A DNA stretch of 10,079 bases from Variovorax sp. (GCA_028292145.1 JAQGMX010000288.1:1-10079), one strand, 5' to 3'. Numbered from the stretch's first letter, positions 1 to 7,068 are shown. A program made the numbers and translations. Notes: generated by a model from the letters alone, not told the origin.

Positions 1-1
1 T

Positions 2-1270
2 GTCGGCGTGGCGCTCAACGTCGACATGCTGGTGACCGAGGGAGACGGCATTTCCGACAGCCGAATGGAAACCGGCGACGCGAAGAACTGGGCGACGCAG
101 GTCGGCGCGCGGCGCGAGGAACTGACGCTCAAGGCGCTGTTCAGCGAAGAACTCGGCATGTTGCTGCAGGTCCGCACCGCCGAGCGCAACGACGTGATGC
201 AGGTTCTGCGCGCGCACGGATTGAGCGCCTTCAGCCATTTCGTCGGCAAGACGCGTCCCGAAAGCTCGACGATGGACGCCGGCAAGGGCAAGCTCGAAGT
301 CTGGCGCGACGCGAAATCGGTTTTCAGCGCGACGCTGCACGATCTGCATCAGGTCTGGGACTCGGTCAGCTGGAAGATCGCTCGCGAGCGCGACAACCCG
401 GCCTGCGCCGATGCCGAGCATGCCGCAGCGGGCGATGTCGCCGATCCAGGCCTGCACCTCGTGTTACCTGAGAGCCACAGTCTCCACGCGCCTGCAATCC
501 TCCAGGCCCGTCCAAAGGTCGCCATCCTCCGGGAGCAAGGCGTGAACTCGCATGTCGAGATGGCCTACGCCTTCACCGAAGCCGGCTTCGACGCTCACGA
601 CGTCCACATGACCGATCTGCAGACCGGCCGCGCCGACCTGGCCGACTTCAAGGGTGTGGTCGCGTGCGGCGGTTTCAGCTATGGCGACACGCTGGGCGCA
701 GGCATCGGGTGGGCACGCAGCATCACCTTCAATCCAAGGCTCGCGGCGCAGTTCCAGTCCTTCTTCGGTCGTGCCGACACCTTCGGCCTGGGCGTCTGCA
801 ACGGTTGCCAGATGTTCGCCGAGCTGGCGGACATCATTCCGGGCGCCGAGGCCTGGCCGCGCTTCACGACCAACCGCAGCGAGCGTTTCGAGGCGCGGCT
901 GTCGATGGTCGAGGTGCTTGAATCGCCGAGCCTGTTCTTTGCCGGCATGGCAGGCAGTCGGATGCCGATCGCAGTCGCGCACGGCGAGGGCTATGCCAAC
1001 TTCGACCGTCGCGGCGACGCCGACCGCGTCATTCCGGCGATGCGCTTCGTCGACAACCACGGCCATCCGACGGCGCAATACCCGTTCAATCCGAACGGCA
1101 GCGCGGAAGGACTGACGGCGGTGACCACGCCTGACGGTCGGTTCACGGCGCTGATGCCGCATCCGGAGCGCGTGTTCCGCAACATCCAGTTGAGCTGGAC
1201 GTCGGGTGCGCCGGATGATTTCAGCCCCTGGATGCAGATCTGGCGCAATGCGCGCAAGTGGATTTCCTGA
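2..1270 (+). CDS. purL: Phosphoribosylformylglycinamidine synthase, C-terminal part (5' partial)
   Basis: PurL makes formylglycinamidine ribonucleotide from FGAR, glutamine and ATP, the fourth step of cytosolic purine synthesis. About 422 residues are visible; the frame is open from base 2, and the GTG at base 8 is internal, not a start. The fragment begins in the second AIR-synthase C-terminal-like domain (LVTEGDGISDSR), followed by a linker rich in Ala and Asp. A class I glutamine amidotransferase domain runs from about base 509 (RPKVAILREQGVNSH) to the end. Its catalytic triad is intact: nucleophile Cys in GVCNGCQM (codon 797-799), and His and Glu in MPHPERVF (codons 1160-1162 and 1166-1168). 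This is the large single-chain PurL of proteobacteria (about 1300 residues), with synthetase and glutaminase fused, not the split PurLQS type. It ends 39 bases before the convergent gene at 1310. Identification is near certain. Confidence 0.97.
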   Translation, partial: VGVALNVDMLVTEGDGISDSRMETGDAKNWATQVGARREELTLKALFSEELGMLLQVRTAERNDVMQVLRAHGLSAFSHFVGKTRPESSTMDAGKGKLEVWRDAKSVFSATLHDLHQVWDSVSWKIARERDNPACADAEHAAAGDVADPGLHLVLPESHSLHAPAILQARPKVAILREQGVNSHVEMAYAFTEAGFDAHDVHMTDLQTGRADLADFKGVVACGGFSYGDTLGAGIGWARSITFNPRLAAQFQSFFGRADTFGLGVCNGCQMFAELADIIPGAEAWPRFTTNRSERFEARLSMVEVLESPSLFFAGMAGSRMPIAVAHGEGYANFDRRGDADRVIPAMRFVDNHGHPTAQYPFNPNGSAEGLTAVTTPDGRFTALMPHPERVFRNIQLSWTSGAPDDFSPWMQIWRNARKWIS

Positions 1271-1309
1271 CTGGATTCTTGACTATCTGCTCTGCAGAAG
1301 CCTCAGCGC
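1271..1309. other. Short convergent intergenic gap
   Basis: Thirty-nine bases separate the stop of purL from the stop of the convergent ferritin-like gene. The only structure I see is a weak hairpin, TCTGC-TCT-GCAGA at 1286-1298, without a T-run on either side, so a terminator cannot be claimed. Transcripts from either side may read into the opposite gene. Confidence 0.4.
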
Positions 1310-2023
1310 TCAGGATGGTGCTGCGGCAGTCAGCAGTGACGCGCGGGTTGCGGTCCAGAGCGTTTCGACGTCGACGCCATACGGTTCCAGTCGTCTTGCA
1401 CACTGGTTCCGTACTGTTTTCTCGAAGATGATCGCGTAGTCGAGGCGGGGCAGCATGCCCCAGTCGAGCTGGGTCTGTGTCAGTTCCGGCGCGTACTCGT
1501 CCAGGCAATAGTATTCGCGCGCCAGTTGGCGCAGCGAGTTCGAAAAACAGTCGTTGATCCAGAATTCGACTTCGGGCCAGTTCGCATGCATCCAGGCCAG
1601 AGCCACCCAGCCGAACTCGGAATGACGCGGCTCGTCGTGAATGATGCGTGCATAGGCGGTGCGCGCGGGCAGCTGGCGCGCGTTCTTCTTCATCGCGGCG
1701 AACAACGGCACCGCCACGGTTTCGCCGAGGCAGAAAAAGCGGAGCATCACATCCAGCAGGTTCTTGCGGGGTTCGCTGAACGGCGTCGGTGAACCCAGTG
1801 AACAGCTGTTGCCGATCAGCGGGCCCGAATGACCGGCAGCGACCGCCGTGCCATACGCAAGCGTCGCATGAGAGATTTCATCCTTGGCAATGTCCAGACA
1901 CTGGCAGATCAGCTCGGGCGATGCGCCGTTCTGGCAGAGCCACAGCGCAAACTCGGACGAGACCGCGGCTGAAGAATATTCAGCCGCGGTCTGCGACAGC
2001 CAGAATTGGCGAACCCGCAGCAT
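1310..2023 (-). CDS. Ferritin-like (putative di-iron) protein
   Basis: This 237-residue, mostly helical protein of unknown function carries the residue pattern of the ferritin-like di-iron superfamily: Glu15 or Glu24 on helix 1, Glu49-x-x-His52 (DEISHA) on helix 2, Glu101 (LGETVAV) on helix 3, and Glu131-x-x-His134 (DEPRH) on helix 4. The Glu15-Glu49 and Glu101-Glu131 spacings (34 and 30 residues) fit a four-helix bundle. No signal peptide or membrane segment is seen, so it is probably cytoplasmic. The frame stays open upstream to 2203, but that extension overlaps the end of the preceding gene and lacks helical character. I therefore chose the ATG at 2021-2023, 10 bases after the upstream stop, which implies co-transcription. 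No clear Shine-Dalgarno is present. The activity (oxidase, hydroxylase or iron storage) cannot be inferred. Eight Cys residues are notable. Confidence 0.75.
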   Translation of the reverse strand: MLRVRQFWLSQTAAEYSSAAVSSEFALWLCQNGASPELICQCLDIAKDEISHATLAYGTAVAAGHSGPLIGNSCSLGSPTPFSEPRKNLLDVMLRFFCLGETVAVPLFAAMKKNARQLPARTAYARIIHDEPRHSEFGWVALAWMHANWPEVEFWINDCFSNSLRQLAREYYCLDEYAPELTQTQLDWGMLPRLDYAIIFEKTVRNQCARRLEPYGVDVETLWTATRASLLTAAAPS

Positions 2024-2033
2024 CCGTCGGGGC

Positions 2034-3248
2034 CTAGAAGGCCGCCCGCAGGCTGACCGAACCTGCGAGCCGAGGGTCGTCGCCCTTGGTGGCTGCGTGG
2101 ACCGAGAAGCTGAGCAGGACAGTCCGTGAAAGCGGCATGTCCAGGTCGAGGCCCGCGCGCACCCAAGACCGCTTGCTCGTCGCAGCAGTTTCGCTGAATG
2201 CAAATTGGCCGGGCACCTGTCCGCTCACGGTCGGGCCGTTCCCATTGAAGCGGTGTGCCGCTTCCAGGCTTGCGCGCACCTTGCTCGGTCCCGTCAGTGC
2301 AAAAGTCGACGCAATACCGAACCGGGCTTCCGTTGTCGAATATTTCTGTCCGTCGAACGTGCCGGGCGCGCTGCCGCCTGTCTCGGTGTAGCCGCCGGTC
2401 CGTGTGCGGGACGTGGTGACTGCGGCATAGGGAGTGAGTGCGGATTGGCCTATGTTCCAGGCATCGACCCAGTCGGCTCGCAGCCGAAGGGAGGTCGATT
2501 TGACGCCCGTCGTTCCGGTCGAGTAGCCGGCACCCGTCGTGCTCGCGTAGCCGCGTTTCAGGTCCGTGTCCCAGTCCGCGAACACGCCGACTGCGGAAAG
2601 CAGCAGGCCGGCAGGCGTCTTGTAGTTGAGCTCGCCGACCAGATGATTGCCGGTCAGTTTGCTCGAGCCTCCGTTGTCCAGATCCTGCGTCTGCTTCACG
2701 GTGCCGATACCGAGCCCGGCTCGCAGCGCACCGTCGGCAAAGTCTCTGCAAACGCCGATTTCAGCCAGTCCGCCGTTCGCGGAATCGCTGCTGCGTGCCA
2801 GATCGCCGGTCGCCCAGAAGCAGTTTTGCGCGCCCGGCGCGCCGCCGTAGGACATCAGGGGGCGGTGATGGCTGCCGCCGAGAATGATGTGGCTCATGGC
2901 TTGCGCACGGGTGGTCGTACCGGCGAGCGCGGACGAGACCTCCTTGGGCGTCGCAAACATGATCGGTTTTACCGGCACCTGCGGTGCAGGATTGACGACA
3001 GCCGGTGTCGCCGGAGTGCCCGGCGGTGCTGGATTGACCGTAGCGACCGGCGGTAGCGTCGTTCCCGCCGCAGGGGCCGTCACTGACGCTTTCGAAGGCG
3101 CAGGAGCAGGAGCTATGGCAGCAGGTGCTGGCGGGTTGTATGCAACGTCGGGGGCCGATTGCGCCGACGCGGTGAGCGGCATGGCGGCCGGAATACAGAT
3201 GAAAGCTGCGGCGAGCAGGGCTGCTTTGGATGCGTAATTCGTTTTCAT
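2034..3248 (-). CDS. Autotransporter-type outer-membrane beta-barrel protein with minimal passenger
   Basis: This 404-residue protein starts with a clear Sec signal peptide (Lys2, Lys8, hydrophobic core, cleavage predicted after Ala29 in ASA-Q). Residues about 32-95 are a low-complexity Pro/Ala/Thr/Val tract that is probably disordered. A short stretch at about 97-120 could be the helix that plugs the barrel. From about residue 140 to the end there are alternating polar and hydrophobic strands typical of the autotransporter beta-domain (about 265 residues), ending in SVSLRAAF with the terminal Phe recognised by the BAM machinery. Cys143 and Cys167 may form a disulfide. No enzymatic or adhesive passenger is visible. 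The first gene of a likely two-gene unit, it is preceded by an AT-rich leader with inverted repeats. A plain outer-membrane porin-like barrel is the alternative reading. Function is unknown. Confidence 0.8.
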   Translation of the reverse strand: MKTNYASKAALLAAAFICIPAAMPLTASAQSAPDVAYNPPAPAAIAPAPAPSKASVTAPAAGTTLPPVATVNPAPPGTPATPAVVNPAPQVPVKPIMFATPKEVSSALAGTTTRAQAMSHIILGGSHHRPLMSYGGAPGAQNCFWATGDLARSSDSANGGLAEIGVCRDFADGALRAGLGIGTVKQTQDLDNGGSSKLTGNHLVGELNYKTPAGLLLSAVGVFADWDTDLKRGYASTTGAGYSTGTTGVKSTSLRLRADWVDAWNIGQSALTPYAAVTTSRTRTGGYTETGGSAPGTFDGQKYSTTEARFGIASTFALTGPSKVRASLEAAHRFNGNGPTVSGQVPGQFAFSETAATSKRSWVRAGLDLDMPLSRTVLLSFSVHAATKGDDPRLAGSVSLRAAF

Positions 3249-3278
3249 CGGGCGACTCGGCGTCTCATGGAATCGGAA

Positions 3279-3296
3279 TTGAAATTATGTTTTCAA
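3279..3296. promoter_or_regulatory. Inverted repeat upstream of autotransporter gene (candidate operator)
   Basis: TTGAAA at 3279-3284 and TTTCAA at 3291-3296 form a perfect 6-base inverted repeat with a 6-base spacer, 31-48 bases upstream of the start codon at 3248. Read on the minus strand, the spacer contains most of CATAAT (3289 to 3284), a five-of-six match to a sigma-70 -10 box. A matching -35 box is not convincing: the hexamer 17 bases upstream is CAAAGA. The arrangement would suit a repressor covering the -10 region, but this is inference from symmetry only. Confidence 0.3.
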
Positions 3297-3309
3297 AACC
3301 ATGTCCTCT

Positions 3310-3319
3310 TTGTTAACAA
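3310..3319. promoter_or_regulatory. Perfect 10-base palindrome in autotransporter leader
   Basis: TTGTTAACAA is a perfect palindrome lying 61-70 bases upstream of the autotransporter start, next to the -35 position implied by the CATAAT box. Its base composition is AT-rich, unlike the surrounding DNA. It could be a binding site for a dimeric regulator, but 10-base palindromes also occur by chance. Confidence 0.2.
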
Positions 3320-3427
3320 CTTCCATAGCCGAAGCGTCAGCGATCATTCAGGAATACTTCGTCCGCGGGTCGATTTGGTGGAAATTGTTCGACATCTCCT
3401 TTTGAAGATTCGATGGAGATCTAAACG

Positions 3428-3453
3428 AAAAAAGCGGCCGAAGCCGCTTTTTT
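3428..3453 (-). terminator. Intrinsic terminator after ppiC (bidirectional, UUCG loop)
   Basis: A GC stem (3434-3438 paired with 3443-3447) is flanked by six A on one side and six T on the other. Read on the minus strand it is GCGGC-TTCG-GCCGC followed by TTTTTT, beginning 14 bases after the ppiC stop. The loop is the extra-stable C(UUCG)G tetraloop, which favours the minus strand as the main direction. The symmetrical A and T runs mean it could also act on plus-strand transcription. It separates the selO-ppiC block from the autotransporter gene, which therefore needs its own promoter. Confidence 0.93.
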
Positions 3454-3467
3454 GATTTGAATAATTT

Positions 3468-4253
3468 TTATTCGACCTTGGCTTTTGCGCGCAGATCTTC
3501 CTGGTATTTCTGCAGGCGCTGCTGCTGCAACTGCTGCGTGATTTGCGGCTTGACTTCTTCGACCTTCGGCAATTGCGCCTGGCGGATGTCGTCGACACGA
3601 ATGATGTGATAGCCGAATTGCGACTTCACCGGCACCGCAGTGGTCTGGCCCTTGTTGAGCTTCATCATCGCTTCCGAGAACTCGGGAACGAAGCTAGCCG
3701 GCGCAGCCCAGTCGAGATCGCCGCCATTCGCGCCCGAACCAGGGTCCTTGCTCAGCTTCTTGGCCAGGTCTTCGAACTTCGCGCCCTTGTTCAGATCGGC
3801 AATGATCTTCTTCGCCTGATCTTCGGTCTCGACCAGGATATGGCGCGCCTTGAATTCCTTGCCGCCATTGGCCGCGACGAACTTGTCGTATTCGGCCTGA
3901 ACGTCGGCATCGGTCACCGGGCTCTGCTTGCGATAGTTCTCGAACAGCGTGCGAATCAGGATGGCCTGGCGCGCGAGTTCGAGCTGGCTCTTGTAGTCGT
4001 CGGTCGCTTCGAGGCCCTGCTTCTGCGCTTCCTGCATGAAGATTTCACGAGCGATGACTTCTTCGCGCAATTGAGGCGCCATTTCTGGCGTGACCGGGCG
4101 ACCTGCGCTGGCCAGCTGCTGTGCGAGGACATCCAGTCGCGCCTTAGGCACGGCCTTGCCGTTCACGATGGCGACATTCTGTGCAAAAGCGCCGACCGAA
4201 GCCGCGCTCAAAATGGCCGCGACCGCAATGGTCTTGAGGGTTTTGTTTTTCAT
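3468..4253 (-). CDS. ppiC: Periplasmic parvulin-type peptidyl-prolyl isomerase
   Basis: This 261-residue protein is predicted to catalyse cis-trans isomerisation of prolyl bonds and help fold exported proteins in the periplasm. Residues 1-24 are a Sec signal peptide (KNKTLK, hydrophobic core, cleavage after AFA). An N-terminal helical SurA/PpiD-like chaperone segment covers about 25-125, and a single parvulin (rotamase) domain about 134-224, with the family motifs FKARHILV, GANGGDLDW and FGYHIIRV, including His138 and His216. The tail (QQLQQQRLQKYQEDL) is a charged helix. The frame extends ten codons upstream of ATG 4251-4253, but those codons precede a normal signal peptide, so I chose the ATG. 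It is the last gene of the minus-strand block, 50 bases after bolA, and is followed by a strong terminator. The symbol is a family name; the chaperone clients are unknown. Confidence 0.93.
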   Translation of the reverse strand: MKNKTLKTIAVAAILSAASVGAFAQNVAIVNGKAVPKARLDVLAQQLASAGRPVTPEMAPQLREEVIAREIFMQEAQKQGLEATDDYKSQLELARQAILIRTLFENYRKQSPVTDADVQAEYDKFVAANGGKEFKARHILVETEDQAKKIIADLNKGAKFEDLAKKLSKDPGSGANGGDLDWAAPASFVPEFSEAMMKLNKGQTTAVPVKSQFGYHIIRVDDIRQAQLPKVEEVKPQITQQLQQQRLQKYQEDLRAKAKVE

Positions 4254-4303
4254 TGGGGAGAGTATTGACGGAACGACGACCAACGCCGCAATTCGGATGG
4301 TTT

Positions 4304-4576
4304 TCAGAGTGTTTCGATCGCGATGGCGTGGACGCCCTGAGCGATGAAAGACTGCAAGGAATCATACACAAGCCGATGTCGCGCCACCCTCGACTTCCCT
4401 TCGAACAACGGTGAGGCGATGCGCACGCGAAAGTGCGTGCCGTAGCCTTCGGTGCCGGCGCCGGAATGCCCGGCATGCTGGGCACTCTCATCGATGACTT
4501 CGAGAACGGTCGGCGCCATCGAACTGCGTAGCGCCTTGTCGAGGTCGGCGGCGGTCGGGAGAAATGTTCCGGTCAT
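4304..4576 (-). CDS. bolA: BolA family protein
   Basis: This 90-residue protein matches the BolA/IbaG family, small cytosolic class II KH-like proteins that pair with monothiol glutaredoxins and bind Fe-S clusters, and in some bacteria influence cell shape and stress responses. The signature FEGKSRVARHRLVYDSL-type segment, with its conserved His-Arg-x-Val-Tyr, lies at residues about 58-74, and the C-terminal GVHAIAIETL matches the last strand of the fold. A loop of about ten residues rich in Gly and His (AQHAGHSGAGTEGYG) precedes the central strand. The frame is open upstream to 4891, but the ATG at 4574-4576 overlaps the yciB stop as ATGA, giving translational coupling and deciding the start. 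The family is sure; whether it corresponds to BolA proper or another paralogue is not. Confidence 0.92.
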   Translation of the reverse strand: MTGTFLPTAADLDKALRSSMAPTVLEVIDESAQHAGHSGAGTEGYGTHFRVRIASPLFEGKSRVARHRLVYDSLQSFIAQGVHAIAIETL

Positions 4577-5115
4577 GCGGCTGGCTTGTCTTCCGATTTG
4601 AGGTGAGGCGAGATGTACAGGCCCTGCGCGATCAGGAACACGATCGGGAAGGCATAACCCCAGAGCTTGAAATTGACCCAGGCTTCGGTGCTGAAATAGA
4701 GCGCAACGTAAGCGTTGATGGCGGACATGAAAAGGCAGTAGCCAATCCAGGCGATGTTCAGATGCGTCCAGATTCGCGTGGGCAACTGCAATTGCGCGCC
4801 GAGCATGGTCTGCAGGAAATTCTTCCGGAATCCCCAGAGTGCCACTGCCAGGCCGATCGCCATCGCAGCGTAAAGCACCGTCGGCTTCCACTTGATGAAG
4901 CGGTCGTCGTGCAGCACCAGCGTCAGCGTGCCGAACACGAGGATCAGCACCAGCGTTGCCTTCTGCATCGCCTGCAGCTTGCGCTCGATGGCGTAGGTGA
5001 TCGCCATCTGCAGCACCGTCGCCGCCATCAGCACACCGGTGGCGACATAGATGTCGGCCAGCTTGAAGGCGCCGAAGAAAAGCAGGATGGGAAAGAAGTC
5101 GAGCAGTAGTTTCAT
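4573..5115 (-). CDS. yciB: Inner membrane-spanning protein YciB / septation protein A
   Basis: This 180-residue membrane protein begins MKLLLDFFPILLFFGAFK, the hallmark N-terminus of the YciB/IspA (intracellular septation protein A) family. Five to six hydrophobic segments are visible: about 5-22, 25-45, 55-70, 80-95, 118-138 and 150-170. Homologues sit in the inner membrane and take part in cell-envelope and septum maintenance; the Shigella gene was first named for a septation defect. The C-terminus (SPHLKSEDKPAA) is charged. A TTG codon directly before the ATG at 5113-5115 could also start the frame, but family members start at MKxLxDFFP. It lies 22 bases after msrB, and its stop overlaps the bolA start by four bases (ATGA). 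Confidence 0.95.
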   Translation of the reverse strand: MKLLLDFFPILLFFGAFKLADIYVATGVLMAATVLQMAITYAIERKLQAMQKATLVLILVFGTLTLVLHDDRFIKWKPTVLYAAMAIGLAVALWGFRKNFLQTMLGAQLQLPTRIWTHLNIAWIGYCLFMSAINAYVALYFSTEAWVNFKLWGYAFPIVFLIAQGLYISPHLKSEDKPAA

Positions 5116-5137
5116 CAAGTGGCCGCGGGCGGGCAGT

Positions 5138-5575
5138 TCAGTCTTTTGGCGTGAAATCGAGCGATGCCGAATTCATGCAGTAGCGTAACCCGGTCTCGGT
5201 CGGGCCATCCGGGAACACGTGACCGAGGTGCGCGCCGCAGTTGGTGCAGACGTTTTCGGTGCGCGTCATGCCGTGCGAGCGGTCCACGATGTTGGTGATG
5301 GCGCCCGGCACCGCCTCTTCGGAGAAGCTCGGCCAGCCGCAGCCGGCATCGAACTTGGTGCCCGATTCAAACAGCTTCGCGCCGCAGCAGACGCAGTGGT
5401 AGGTGCCGTCAGCCCAGTTGGCTTCGTATTTGCCGGTATAGGGCCGCTCGGTGGCGGCGTGGCGCGTGACCTGGAAGGCAGCAGGTTCGGCGCCTTTCTC
5501 GGCGAGCACGGCCTTCCATTCGGCGTCGGTTTTCTGGATCTTGGGCGTGGTGGATGAAGAAGAAGAGTTGGTCAT
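5138..5575 (-). CDS. msrB: Peptide-methionine (R)-S-oxide reductase MsrB
   Basis: MsrB reduces the R epimer of methionine sulfoxide in oxidised proteins, with thioredoxin as the usual reductant. The 145-residue protein has all family marks: structural zinc ligands Cys61/Cys64 (YHCVCCG) and Cys110/Cys113 (VCTNCGAHLGHVF), a recycling Cys79 in CGWPSF, and the catalytic Cys133 in GLRYCMNSASL. It lacks a signal peptide, so it should be cytosolic; the first ten residues (MTNSSSSSTT) are a flexible Ser/Thr tail. Its ATG overlaps the stop of selO as ATGA, so translation is probably coupled to SelO, another redox-linked protein. It is a stand-alone MsrB, not an MsrAB fusion. Confidence 0.98.
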   Translation of the reverse strand: MTNSSSSSTTPKIQKTDAEWKAVLAEKGAEPAAFQVTRHAATERPYTGKYEANWADGTYHCVCCGAKLFESGTKFDAGCGWPSFSEEAVPGAITNIVDRSHGMTRTENVCTNCGAHLGHVFPDGPTETGLRYCMNSASLDFTPKD

Positions 5576-7068
5576 GATGAGCAGCTGATTTCGATCGTGG
5601 AGGCCCAGTCGGGCGGGAAGCCGGCATAGGTTTCATGGCCGGCATGTTCGTCAAATGGGGTTTCGAGAAGATTCAGCAAGGTTTCGACGCCCGAGAAGTC
5701 TTTTCGCTGCGCCATCTCGATGGTTTGCTGACCGAGGTGGTTGCGCAGGACGAACTTCGGATTCACCCGCCGCATCGGAAACATCGCCGCCCTGGCGTTG
5801 CGCGCCGCCAGCCAGCGCGGCAACCAGGCGTCGATGCCGGCGCGGTCGATGAACAGGTCCCGCACCGGTGCCGTGTCGCCGGTTTCGCCGCAGTCCGACA
5901 GCCGTCGCCAGAAGATCGTCCAGTCGGTGCGCTCGGCAGCGAGCAGGCGGAGGGCATCGTCGATGAGCTGACGATCGCCGGCCGCGCTGCCGCCCAGTCC
6001 CAGCTTCTCGCGCATGCGGGCGTCGTAGGCTTCCGGAAACACTGTCTTGTAAGACGCCAATGCGGCCACGGCGAGTTCCTGGTCTCCGATCAGCGGCAGC
6101 AATGCCTGCGCCAGTGCATGCAGGTTCCAGTACGCGACGTTTGGCTGCTGGTTGAATGCGTAGCGGCCGGCGGTGTCGCTGTGGTTGCAGATGTGCGCCG
6201 GGTCGAAGCCGTCCAGGAACTGGAACGGACCGTAGTCGATGGTCAGCCCGAGGATGCTCATGTTGTCGGTGTTCATCACGCCGTGGCAGAAACCCACCGC
6301 CTGCCATTGCGCAAGCAACTTCGCCGTGCGTTCGCTGACCGCGTCCAGGAACGCGGCATAGGCGTTGCCACCGAAGCGCTCGGACGTGCGGCATTCCGGG
6401 TAGTGCCGGTCGATGACTTCGTCGGCCAAGGTCTTCAACTCTGCTGTGCGGTCGGTCGCCGAATGCGCAAAGTGCTCGAAATGGCCGAATCGGACGAAGC
6501 TCGGCGCCGTGCGGGCGACGACGGCGGCGGTTTCGATCGTTTCGCGGCGAACAGGTTGGTCGGAACCGACGATTGCCAGCGCGCGTGTCGTCGGGATGCC
6601 GAGGCCGTGCATCGCTTCGCTGCAGAGGAATTCGCGGATGCTCGATCGGAGAACGGCCCGGCCGTCGCCGCCGCGCGAGTAGGGCGTGCGTCCCGCGCCC
6701 TTGAGCTGGAGTTCGCGCGCGCCGTGCGGCGTGTCGATTTCGCCCAGCAGGATCGCACGGCCGTCGCCAAGCTGTCCGGCCCAGACACCGAACTGGTGTC
6801 CGCTGTAGACGCTCGCCAGTGGTTCGCTGCCGGGCAGCACGGCGTTGCCTGCGAGTGCGGCAAGCGCCTCCGCCGAGTCGATCCAGCCGGCCGGCAAGCC
6901 GAGCTCGCCGACCAGCGCATCGCTGCGCCCGACCCAGTAGGGCGTGCCGACCGGTGTCGGCTGCAGCCGCGTTGAGAAGGAAGGACCGAGTTGGGCGAAG
7001 CCGTTGCGCCAGGGCAGGGCAGTCGCGGTTTCGGTGTCTGCCTCGATGGCTGGGAATGTCGAACTCAT
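5572..7068 (-). CDS. selO: Protein adenylyltransferase SelO (YdiU/UPF0061)
   Basis: SelO is a pseudokinase-fold enzyme that transfers AMP from ATP to Ser, Thr or Tyr of target proteins; in E. coli it links to glutathionylation and oxidative stress. The 498-residue protein is slightly longer than E. coli SelO (478). Visible motifs are SVYSGHQFGVWAGQLGDGRA (86-105), the nucleotide-binding QLKGAGRTPYSR (121-132), HGVMNTDNMSI (262-272) and IDYGPF (277-282). Asp268, Asn269 and Asp278 match the catalytic and metal ligands Asp246/Asn247/Asp256 of the E. coli enzyme at a constant offset. The C-terminus ISCSS holds Cys496, equivalent to the Cys (Sec in animals) that can pair with the ICNHSD Cys, here Cys294. 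The frame runs upstream to 7389, antisense to the next gene, so I chose ATG 7066-7068. It heads the minus-strand block. Confidence 0.96.
   Translation of the reverse strand: MSSTFPAIEADTETATALPWRNGFAQLGPSFSTRLQPTPVGTPYWVGRSDALVGELGLPAGWIDSAEALAALAGNAVLPGSEPLASVYSGHQFGVWAGQLGDGRAILLGEIDTPHGARELQLKGAGRTPYSRGGDGRAVLRSSIREFLCSEAMHGLGIPTTRALAIVGSDQPVRRETIETAAVVARTAPSFVRFGHFEHFAHSATDRTAELKTLADEVIDRHYPECRTSERFGGNAYAAFLDAVSERTAKLLAQWQAVGFCHGVMNTDNMSILGLTIDYGPFQFLDGFDPAHICNHSDTAGRYAFNQQPNVAYWNLHALAQALLPLIGDQELAVAALASYKTVFPEAYDARMREKLGLGGSAAGDRQLIDDALRLLAAERTDWTIFWRRLSDCGETGDTAPVRDLFIDRAGIDAWLPRWLAARNARAAMFPMRRVNPKFVLRNHLGQQTIEMAQRKDFSGVETLLNLLETPFDEHAGHETYAGFPPDWASTIEISCSS

Noticed and set aside
2024..2203. 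N-terminal extension of the ferritin-like protein to base 2203
   Set aside because: It would overlap the end of the autotransporter gene by 170 bases, and its translation is Arg/Ser-rich shadow sequence without helical pattern.
2205..3056. 283-codon open frame on the plus strand opposite the autotransporter gene
   Set aside because: No domain, low-complexity composition, and fully overlapped by a gene with signal peptide and barrel signature.
2961..3180. Possible tandem repeats in the Pro/Ala-coding region of the autotransporter gene
   Set aside because: The codons encode recurring NPAP/APAP-like residues, but no DNA unit repeats with a fixed period, so this is low complexity and not a true tandem repeat.
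5635..6975. 446-codon open frame on the plus strand antisense to selO
   Set aside because: It lies wholly within selO, whose protein has a full set of family motifs. The antisense frame has an Arg/Ala/Val-rich composition with no recognisable domain, typical of high-GC shadow frames.
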